NCBI GenBank assembly: GCA_035353395.1
Contig: DAOPZL010000048.1
Location: 1 to 21,477, forward strand
Length of the DNA stretch: 21,477 nucleotides
Direction: 5' to 3'
DNA from: UBA1801 sp035353395
GTDB lineage: Bacteria > Acidobacteriota > Holophagae > Holophagales > Holophagaceae
Every line of letters starts with the position of its first letter. The stretch's first letter is position 1. Positions 1 through 6,072 of this stretch are shown here, in pieces. A program made the translations under genes and the position numbers. Below the pieces are notes generated by a model. The model was not told the DNA's origin, ran no database searches, and saw only the letters and a list, made by a program, of their open reading frames with translations.

Positions 1-13
1 ACTTCTGGACACT

Positions 14-55
14 ACTCTGCCTGGAGCATCAGACTACGAATCTGAGGGTCGGGCG
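14..55 (+). pseudogene. tRNA-Arg(ACG) internal remnant
   Basis: The stretch reads as the middle of a tRNA-Arg. It has the 3' half of the D stem (GAGC, 24-27), a perfect 5-bp anticodon stem (29-33 with 41-45) closing a 7-nt loop with anticodon ACG at 36-38, a 5-nt variable loop (46-50) and the 5' half of a T stem (51-55). The bases from about 24 to 53 match the usual bacterial tRNA-Arg(ACG) consensus as I remember it. The D-stem 5' side is poor (ACTC), there is no TTCGA T-loop after 55, and no acceptor stem can be paired. It is therefore a broken fragment and not a working tRNA. Confidence 0.6.
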
Positions 56-58
56 CCT

Positions 59-120
59 TGGTGCCCCCACAGGGATTCGAACCCTGGACCAAGCGGTTAT
101 GAGCCGCCAGCTCTGACCTG
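59..120 (-). pseudogene. 3' part of a CAT-anticodon tRNA (Met or Ile2)
   Basis: Read on the minus strand from 120 down to 59, this gives the end of a D loop, GAGC, an anticodon arm (92-108, loop CTCATAA, anticodon CAT at 99-101), a 5-nt variable loop, a perfect T arm (70-86, stem CAGGG/CCCTG with TTCGAAT loop), the 3' acceptor strand (63-69), discriminator A and encoded CCA (59-61). The 5' acceptor strand and the 5' half of the D stem are absent; the sequence beyond 120 cannot pair with the acceptor. A CCA-bearing 3' tRNA end that breaks off upstream is the typical scar of an element inserted by a tyrosine integrase, but no integrase is in the window. CAT could decode Met, or Ile2 after modification. 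Confidence 0.7.
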
Positions 121-351
121 ATTGCCAAGTACAAATTGACGCCGTGGGCCAGGAGGAAGCTGGTCGCATGGCTCCGTCGTGGGCTGGCTCCCGGAGATAG
201 GAAGCAGCTTCTCGTCGGGGCTCTGCGTCCCCCCTTTTCATCCCGTTGGCCGCAATGAAGTTGCGGGCTGGGAATATTCATTGAAATGGTATTGAAAAAA
301 TCTTGAATATCTATTCGATTGAATTATGTTTTAGGTGCTTACATTCGCATG

Positions 352-371
352 TAATTCATCAAGATGAATTA
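352..371. promoter_or_regulatory. Perfect palindrome, candidate operator (copy 1)
   Basis: Nine-base perfect arms TAATTCATC and GATGAATTA are separated by AA. The core has the form AATTCA-N6-TGAATT (353-370), and the same pattern with a different spacer occurs at 3822-3839. It lies about 145 bp upstream of the autotransporter start. An operator for a dimeric regulator is the simplest reading; which regulator binds is unknown. Confidence 0.5.
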
Positions 372-504
372 GAAAAAATATGTATTATATTGTTTATAAA
401 TCAATAAATTCCATATCTGATAGAGATGTTTTGCTGAATGAACATTGATTCCGTCAATCAACCCTGGCCGTCGTCGTCAGGGAACGTAAATCCCGCTTTC
501 ATAT

Positions 505-509
505 GGAGG
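505..509 (+). promoter_or_regulatory. Ribosome binding site that decides the autotransporter start
   Basis: GGAGG sits inside the four codons between the ATG at 503 and the in-frame ATG at 515, with 5 bases between it and the second ATG. This makes 515 the better start and rules against 503. Confidence 0.65.
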
Positions 510-514
510 CTGAA

Positions 515-2245
515 ATGCGACGTTCATATCCGGTTCTTGGCCCCAGATGCGGTGTTTTGGGGCGTGTCATCGCCTTTTCCCTGGTCGCCCTGGCACCGAC
601 CGGCGGGGCCCGAGCGAGTATCGATACGACGCCTTTTTGGGACGGATCGAACTTCATAAGCTCGTGGGGGTTGCCGAACACGGCCACGTATGGCCAGACG
701 TTCACCGCCTCGGACCTCCAGTGGCAGGCCAGGAGCTTCACTTTCTACCTGCAACTGCGCTCCGCCACGGAGATTCCTCAGTACCGGGCTTATGTCTACG
801 AGTGGGACAGCGTCAATCAGCACGTCACGAGCACGGCACTCTTCGTCTCGGACGTGATGACCGCTCCCAACAGCGGCGAGTTTACCGCCGTGACGATCAA
901 CACTGGAAGGACAGTGTTGACGCCGGGGAAGCAGTACGTCGTGCTCTTGACCACCTCCTCGGTCGCGCAGGTGGGCACTTCGGAGTACAGGTGGGGGAGT
1001 GTGGCCGATGCCGCCTATGCGGGCGGGAATTTCGTCTTCAACAACAACATGACCGATTTCGACGCGCTGGGCACTACCCCCTGGAACGCTATCGCAGGTG
1101 ACTTGGCCTTCACCGCCAGGTTCATTCCGAACATACCGGTCATCGTGCAGTCGCAAGGGAACACGCCTGCCCTGGGGGCGGCCGCCGTCCTGGGTGGCCT
1201 ATGGGACGGCGGCGCCAGTGCCGACATGCAGACGGTCCTGGACGCCTTCTGCAACCTGACGACGGAGCAGCAGGTTTCCAGCGCCGTGAGCCAGACCTTG
1301 CCGCTGCTGTACGGAGGGATGTCGCTGGCGACGCTGGATGTGATGCACGACCTGAACCGTGTGGTGGAGACGCGCCAGGATGGAACCCGCGCATGGACGT
1401 CCGGGGACGAGACGACTCGCAACGCGATCTGGATCAAGCCTTTCGGTTCCTGGGCGCGCCAAAGCTCCCGAGGCCGGGTTCCGGGCTTCACGTTCGACGG
1501 ATTCGGCGTGGCGGTCGGCGCGGACCACAGCTTCGCGGAGAACGACCGGGTCGGCCTGGCGCTGGCCATGGGAACGATCGACCTGGATGGGAAGGATTCG
1601 GAAGGGAAACACGAAGGCACCATCCGGACGAAGCAGTTGATCTTCTATGGATCCCACAGCTTCGATGGCCGGGCGGATCTGGACTGGCAAGTGGACGTCG
1701 GGAATGCAAGCAACGAAGGGACCCGGACGATCGACTTCGGGGGACTCTACCGGATCGCGCGCGCGGATTACCGCAGCCAGTTCGAGCACGTGGGGCTGAG
1801 GCTCAGCAGGACGTTCGCGAAGAGCGAGCGGGCAGAGTTCTCGCCGTATGCAAAAGTGGACTATGCCCGAGTGCACTCGAACGACTATTCAGAGCGAAAC
1901 GCGGGTGCGCTGAACCTGGATGTGCAGGCGGACACGATGCAGGAACTGATCCCGTCGGTGGGCGGGAAAGCCAGGGTCAAGATGAGCAACCGGACCTCGC
2001 TGACAGTGGATCTGGGGGTCGGATATGACCTGAAGCATGATCGGGCAACCCTGGACGCGGCCTATGAAGGAGGCGGGGCAGCCTTCACGACGCGAGGCTT
2101 GGAACCTTCGTCCTTCCTGTACAAGGGCGGACTGGGACTGTCCGTGATCGACTCGAGGACGGCCTTCGAGCTTCGGTACGACATCGAGGGGCGCAGTTCC
2201 TTCACGAACCAGGCTGTCTCGCTCCTGTACCGCGTCGATTTCTAG
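515..2245 (+). CDS. Autotransporter-type outer-membrane beta-barrel protein with small beta-rich passenger
   Basis: This is a predicted type V-like surface protein of 576 aa. A signal peptide fits residues 1-34 (charged start, hydrophobic 18-28, cleavage after ARA). Residues about 35-210 form a Thr/Ser/aromatic-rich, beta-strand-like passenger resembling the lectin- or anchor-type beta sandwiches of secreted proteins; I cannot name its ligand. A helical linker (about 230-290) leads into a C-terminal barrel from about residue 303 (WIKPFGSW) to the end, with alternating aromatic strands and a terminal Phe (YRVDF), the usual signal for BAM-dependent assembly. The roughly 270-residue barrel is the normal size for an autotransporter beta domain. 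No protease motif is visible, so the passenger may stay attached. The start is set by GGAGG at 505. A hairpin 32 bp after the stop ends the unit. Confidence 0.8.
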   Translation: MRRSYPVLGPRCGVLGRVIAFSLVALAPTGGARASIDTTPFWDGSNFISSWGLPNTATYGQTFTASDLQWQARSFTFYLQLRSATEIPQYRAYVYEWDSVNQHVTSTALFVSDVMTAPNSGEFTAVTINTGRTVLTPGKQYVVLLTTSSVAQVGTSEYRWGSVADAAYAGGNFVFNNNMTDFDALGTTPWNAIAGDLAFTARFIPNIPVIVQSQGNTPALGAAAVLGGLWDGGASADMQTVLDAFCNLTTEQQVSSAVSQTLPLLYGGMSLATLDVMHDLNRVVETRQDGTRAWTSGDETTRNAIWIKPFGSWARQSSRGRVPGFTFDGFGVAVGADHSFAENDRVGLALAMGTIDLDGKDSEGKHEGTIRTKQLIFYGSHSFDGRADLDWQVDVGNASNEGTRTIDFGGLYRIARADYRSQFEHVGLRLSRTFAKSERAEFSPYAKVDYARVHSNDYSERNAGALNLDVQADTMQELIPSVGGKARVKMSNRTSLTVDLGVGYDLKHDRATLDAAYEGGGAAFTTRGLEPSSFLYKGGLGLSVIDSRTAFELRYDIEGRSSFTNQAVSLLYRVDF

Positions 2246-2276
2246 GCCGGACAGGCGTCAATCGCGCGCCAGCGGA

Positions 2277-2303
2277 AGCAGAGGGGGCCGAACCCCCTCT
2301 GCT
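2277..2303. terminator. Strong hairpin between convergent genes
   Basis: An 11-bp perfect stem (2277-2287 with 2293-2303) closes the 5-nt loop CCGAA. It starts 32 bp after the autotransporter stop and 44 bp beyond the stop of the opposite-strand diguanylate cyclase, so it could end both transcripts. No T-run follows on either strand, so it is not a textbook intrinsic terminator. Confidence 0.65.
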
Positions 2304-2346
2304 CGATCAAGTTGATTCAGGGCCACGAACTCTCTTCCGTTCCCCT

Positions 2347-3519
2347 TCACGCCTGGGCCACGCCGACCTGGTTGCGGCCGGCCCGCTTGGCGATGTAGAG
2401 GCCCTGGTCGGCGGTGTTGATCAGGTCGTCGGGGCTGACGGTGCGCTCCTCGCGCTGGGCCACGCCAAGGCTCAGGCTTCCAAGCCACTCTCCAGAACCG
2501 GCCGGGATGCTCAGGCCCGAGATCCTGGCGCGGAGGTTCTCCGCCAGCACCAGGGCGCCGGCCTTGTCGGTCGATGGACACAGGACCAGGAACTCGTCGC
2601 CGCCCAGGCGACAGACCACGTCCTCGTTGCGTGCGGAGGCCCTGAGGACGCGGGCCAGCGCGCGGAGCACCGCGTCTCCCGCCTCGTGGCCATAGGTGTC
2701 GTTGACCTGCTTGAAACCGTCGGCGTCGATCATGATGCAGGAGAAGGCGGTGCCGTGCCGCAAGGACTCGGACCAGAACTGGCCGAGTCGCTCCATGGCG
2801 TTCCGGCGGTTGGGCAGCCCCGTGAGGACGTCCGTCAGGGCCGCGCGCTGAAGGCTCTCGTTGGCCCTGGCCAGCTCTCCGCCGAGCCGCTGGGACACCG
2901 CCATCTCCTTCTCCAGCCGGGCCACGGCCTCCTGCAGGGCCTTGGTCCGGTCGAGGACTCGGGTCTCCAGGGTCTCGTTCAGCTGGGCCAACTGGCCGTT
3001 CCTCGCCATGACTTGTGCCAGCATGGCGCTCATGACGTCCAGGAGAGGATCCGCCGGGCCTTCCGGGCCGGGGAGCTCCCGGGCGAAGGCTTCGCTGGGA
3101 GGCGTGCCCGAACGGATCGCGGAAACCTGCCTGGCCATGCTCAGGTCGCAGCCGAGGATGTGGTAGACCAGCCAGTGCCCAAGGAACTTGAGGAGGGTCC
3201 GCGCTCCCGCGGGGTCCTCGACGATCTCTTTCTGGTCCCGGTGGAGTTCGCGGATGTAGGCCTGATGTTGCTGCTGGTGATGGTCGAAGTGGCGCTCATC
3301 GATGCCCACCTCCCGCATCAGGGTCTCCTCGTCGTTGAAATGAGTGTTGGCGTAGTCGAGCAGAAGGCCGAAGACCCGCTGGACTTCCGCCGCCGGGGGC
3401 CTGTCCGCGCCGGCGAGGAGAGCCGTGAACTCGTTCATGAGACCCACGAGCCAGCGATGCTGGTCGTCCACTCGTGCAAGGCCGGTCGCGTAGCATGCTT
3501 TCCACTTGAAGAATTCCAT
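2347..3519 (-). CDS. Hemerythrin-GGDEF diguanylate cyclase
   Basis: This 390-aa cytoplasmic protein is predicted to make cyclic di-GMP under control of an oxygen- or redox-sensing di-iron domain. Residues 1-130 are a bacteriohemerythrin: His21 (DDQH), His60 and Glu64 (HFNDEE), a His cluster at 77-85, His120 and Asp125 (WLVYHILGCD) fit the seven iron ligands. A coiled coil follows (about 175-225), then a GGDEF domain (about 226-390) with intact GGDEF at 306-310. The inhibitory-site motif RxxD (RNED, 297-300) lies five residues before it, so product inhibition is expected. There is no membrane segment. The start at 3519 has GGAG six bases upstream on its strand; longer starts run into non-conserved sequence. 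Hemerythrin-linked cyclases are known in Vibrio and other bacteria, where oxygen state alters activity; transfer of that behaviour to this protein is inference. Confidence 0.9.
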   Translation of the reverse strand: MEFFKWKACYATGLARVDDQHRWLVGLMNEFTALLAGADRPPAAEVQRVFGLLLDYANTHFNDEETLMREVGIDERHFDHHQQQHQAYIRELHRDQKEIVEDPAGARTLLKFLGHWLVYHILGCDLSMARQVSAIRSGTPPSEAFARELPGPEGPADPLLDVMSAMLAQVMARNGQLAQLNETLETRVLDRTKALQEAVARLEKEMAVSQRLGGELARANESLQRAALTDVLTGLPNRRNAMERLGQFWSESLRHGTAFSCIMIDADGFKQVNDTYGHEAGDAVLRALARVLRASARNEDVVCRLGGDEFLVLCPSTDKAGALVLAENLRARISGLSIPAGSGEWLGSLSLGVAQREERTVSPDDLINTADQGLYIAKRAGRNQVGVAQA

Positions 3520-4008
3520 GGCTGCTCCAGGCTCGTTCCAGAAATCCACCGACAGTATCCCGCCGGGGCAGGGAAGCGGCCAGACCGTTTCGGTCCGCGC
3601 GGTGTCGAATCCTCGAGAAGGGGGGGCCGGCCGCACCCGCCCTCGCGGCCAGGGGAGAGCACGGCATGAAAACGCCAAGTTTCCATGCGTGGACATGGAT
3701 TGTCCAGATAGAGGTTATGGATCCGGTGAAAGGGGGAAATATCGAGAGGGGGACGCGGTGAGATTAATTAAGATTTTAATGAAGTTATCGTTTACTCTTG
3801 TCGGTTTCGTATTAGTAAAATAATTCAATAAACTGAATTTAACAATCGTAACCTGCGTGCCGAGTTTCCTCTACTTGAACAACTCCAGCATTTTCATCGC
3901 AGCAGGGCGACGACGGTCTGTGGAAATGCGCACAACCGGCCCCTCGCACCCTGAACGGATGCGGTAGTACTAGTCATCCCGATCTTCTACATCTTCCTGG
4001 AGTCCGCC
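3520..4008. other. Intergenic region between divergent genes, AT-rich core
   Basis: This 489-bp stretch has no supportable gene. The first 240 bases are GC-rich with only shadow frames. Bases about 3760-3850 are AT-rich and hold the second copy of the AATTCA-N6-TGAATT palindrome. The rest, up to the small Cys-rich gene at 4009, shows no clear structure apart from that gene's GGAG ribosome binding site. Confidence 0.5.
3817..3845 (-). promoter_or_regulatory. Candidate promoter with embedded palindrome (copy 2)
   Basis: On the minus strand, TTGTTA (3845-3840), a 17-bp spacer and TATTTT (3822-3817) resemble -35 and -10 boxes, each matching the sigma-70 consensus at four of six positions. The palindrome AATTCA-N6-TGAATT (3822-3839) fills the spacer, an arrangement expected for a repressor that blocks RNA polymerase. 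It points toward the hemerythrin-GGDEF gene, whose start is about 290 bp away, so the 5' leader would be long. Both boxes are weak matches. Confidence 0.4.
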
Positions 4009-4209
4009 ATGTGCGAACACCTGTTCTACGAGCACCCCGCTCTTCCCGGGGGGCGCATCCTCCATGTCCACGAATGCCGTCATCCCAAGACACCCGACGG
4101 AGTCTGCCCCTATCCGGCCATGGGCTCCTCCCAGGGAAGCGACAACTGCCCGCTGGGGCGGGACAACAACGTCGAGGTCTTCCGGCAGCAGTTCGACGCC
4201 CGTCGCTGA
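4009..4209 (+). CDS. Small Cys/His-rich protein of unknown function
   Basis: This 66-aa protein has four cysteines (residues 2, 23, 33 and 47) and five histidines spread along its length, a composition that suggests a small metal-binding or redox-active protein. It has no signal peptide and no membrane segment. A good ribosome binding site (GGAG, six bases before the ATG) and a strong hairpin directly after its stop argue that it is a real, separately expressed gene. The other two frames over the same bases give only Arg/Pro-rich strings typical of shadow translation. I do not recognise the family. It lies upstream of the four-Cys sensor gene on the same strand, but the hairpin suggests separate transcription. 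Confidence 0.6.
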   Translation: MCEHLFYEHPALPGGRILHVHECRHPKTPDGVCPYPAMGSSQGSDNCPLGRDNNVEVFRQQFDARR

Positions 4210-4240
4210 CCGGGGGCGGCCGGCGGTGTTGCCGCCCCGG
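4210..4240 (+). terminator. Hairpin directly after the small Cys-rich gene
   Basis: Arms CCGGGGGCGGC (4210-4220) and GCCGCCCCGG (4231-4240) pair with a single bulged G around a 10-nt loop. It begins at the base after the stop codon. There is no T-run, so it is a GC-rich terminator-like or RNA-stabilising stem, not a proven intrinsic terminator. Confidence 0.5.
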
Positions 4241-4383
4241 GGAGAGGCCCCGAGGACGACCGGGCCGCCCAGGTCTTCGGGAATTCCCGCCCGGCCGGGA
4301 ATCTCGAACCCTGACCCGAGATCCACTTCTCGCTGGCGTTTCCCGCGCAGGCGCCTATCGTGGGGAACCACGGGAGAACGTGC

Positions 4384-6036
4384 GTGGAGAGCAGGGCCTT
4401 GGCGCGGGATGGATCGAAGGGCTATTCCGCCTTCAGGTTCGCCCTGGGGGGCATCCTCGTCGCGGCTTCCCTGGCGGTCTTCGTGCTGGCGGGGCTCTTC
4501 CTGGCGAGGAGCCGGACCCAGCACCTGGAGGAAGCCGAGGCGAATGTCCAGAACCTGTGCTTGGTCCTCGGCGAGAACCTCACCGATGCCTACTCGCAGA
4601 TCGCGCTGCTGCTCACGGCCGTCCGGAACGAAGTCCAGCGGCAGTTCGCCTCCGGCGTCCGCGACGATTCCCGGCTGGAGGCCTACATCGAGCGCACGCG
4701 CGCCCAGATGCCCCCCCTCGAAGGGATCCTGGTCTCGGATGCCGACGGGATCCTGGTCCACGGATGGAACGTCGGGCCGGCCTCCCGCATCAGCATCGCG
4801 GACAGGGACTATTTCGTGTGCCTGCGCGACGATCCGGACGCCGGACTCGTGACCTCCGAGCCCGTCCTGGGGCGGGTCAGCGGGAAGTGGGCGATCGTCC
4901 TGGCGCAGCGCCTCAACAGGCCCGACGGCTCCTTCCTGGGCGTGGTCGCCGGCACCATCTCGCTGGACTACCTGACGCGGCTGTTCTCCGGCCTCGACCT
5001 GGGACCGGAAGGCGTCGTGGCCCTTGCCGGGGCCAACCTCCGGATATACGCCCGCCATGCGGGCCCGAAAGGGCCGGTCATCCAGCCCGGGCAGGTCATC
5101 TCCTTCCCGCAGCTGCAGGCGCGCCTGCGGAGCGGGGACACGCGCGGCAGCTTCCAGGCAATCTCGCCGGTGGACCGGACCTCGAGGGTCTACGCCTTCC
5201 TGTGGCTGAAGGGGAATCCCCAGTATGTCATCGTGGGGCTTGGCATTCACGACGTCCTCACGCACTGGTACCACGAGGTCCACCTGAGCGCCGCGTTCGT
5301 GGGCGTCTTCCTGATGCTCATCGGCGGCTGCGGCTGGCTGGTCCATCGCGCCTGGCGGGCGCAGCGGGAGGCGGTCGAGGCCCGGGTCCGCGAGGAGGCC
5401 AAGTTCCGCTACATCTTCGAGAACGCCATGGAAGGGATCTTCCGGGTCGACCTCGATGGTTCCATACGCCATCTCAACCCGGCCTTCGCCAGGATGTGGG
5501 GCTACGCCGGCCCGGAGGAGATGCTGGCCGATGTCCGGAACATGAACAGCCTTCGATGGGTCCGTCCTGGACAGGCGGATGCGATGAAGGAGACCCTCCT
5601 CGGCACGGGGAGGATCTCGGACTTCGAGGCGGAGTTCTGGAGGAAGGATGGCTCCACCGTCTGGCTGCTCGCCCATGCCCACCTCGTTCCGGAAGCTCCC
5701 GGCAAACCGATGATCTGCGTGGGCACGGCCATCGACATCACGGAACGGAAGCATGCCGAGGAAGTGAGGGAACACTTGATCCTCGAACTGCGGAAGGCCC
5801 TGGCCGACGTGACGACCCTGAGCGGACTGCTCCCGATCTGCAGCAGCTGCAAGAAGATCCGGGACGACAAGGGCTACTGGAACCAGCTGGAGCACTACAT
5901 CTCGTCGCATTCGGAGGCCAGTTTCACCCACGGCATCTGTCCCGATTGCGCCAAGGCCCTGTATCCCGAAGTCTTCTTCCCGGAGGGTGGGAAACGGGGA
6001 CCGGGAGATGCTTCCGGGACCGCCGAAACCCGCTAG
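4384..6036 (+). CDS. Membrane Cache-like/PAS sensor with a four-Cys C-terminal domain
   Basis: This 550-aa protein has a transmembrane helix near residues 17-42, a periplasmic region of about 255 residues with the look of a double Cache (PDC) ligand-binding domain, a second membrane helix (about 300-322), a short linker and a cytoplasmic PAS domain (about 339-455, ending in the PAC-like DITERKHAEE). A helix leads to a compact C-terminal domain with LSGLLPICSSCKKIRDDKGYW and then ICPDC. Cys486/489 and Cys519/522 make two CxxC pairs, as in a zinc or redox site. I know this C-terminal motif from many PAS-containing proteins, but its function is not established. There is no kinase, GGDEF, EAL or chemotaxis domain. 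The GTG at 4384 is chosen because GGGAG lies seven bases upstream; an earlier in-frame GTG at 4360 lacks a good site. Confidence 0.8.
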   Translation: MESRALARDGSKGYSAFRFALGGILVAASLAVFVLAGLFLARSRTQHLEEAEANVQNLCLVLGENLTDAYSQIALLLTAVRNEVQRQFASGVRDDSRLEAYIERTRAQMPPLEGILVSDADGILVHGWNVGPASRISIADRDYFVCLRDDPDAGLVTSEPVLGRVSGKWAIVLAQRLNRPDGSFLGVVAGTISLDYLTRLFSGLDLGPEGVVALAGANLRIYARHAGPKGPVIQPGQVISFPQLQARLRSGDTRGSFQAISPVDRTSRVYAFLWLKGNPQYVIVGLGIHDVLTHWYHEVHLSAAFVGVFLMLIGGCGWLVHRAWRAQREAVEARVREEAKFRYIFENAMEGIFRVDLDGSIRHLNPAFARMWGYAGPEEMLADVRNMNSLRWVRPGQADAMKETLLGTGRISDFEAEFWRKDGSTVWLLAHAHLVPEAPGKPMICVGTAIDITERKHAEEVREHLILELRKALADVTTLSGLLPICSSCKKIRDDKGYWNQLEHYISSHSEASFTHGICPDCAKALYPEVFFPEGGKRGPGDASGTAETR

Positions 6037-6072
6037 GCAGGCTAGGTTCCCTGTTCGGGCCTCGCTCCGATG

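Larger units (their letters stand above)
121..514. other. Gene-free leader region with AT-rich island
   Basis: No coding frame here is convincing. Bases 121-265 are GC-rich and unremarkable. Bases about 266-437 are strongly AT-rich compared with everything around and contain several TTGAAT/GAATT half-sites, an 18-20 bp palindrome (352-371) and weak promoter-like hexamers such as TTGTTT at 390-395. The stretch probably holds the promoter and control region of the autotransporter gene that starts at 515. Its base composition also fits an old insertion boundary next to the tRNA remnant. Confidence 0.5.

Noticed and set aside
1..120. Two functional tRNA genes
   Set aside because: Neither has a complete acceptor stem; one lacks its T loop and the other its 5' half.
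3970..5931. Minus-strand frame of about 650 codons opposite the Cache-like/PAS sensor
   Set aside because: Antisense shadow without ribosome binding site or domain.
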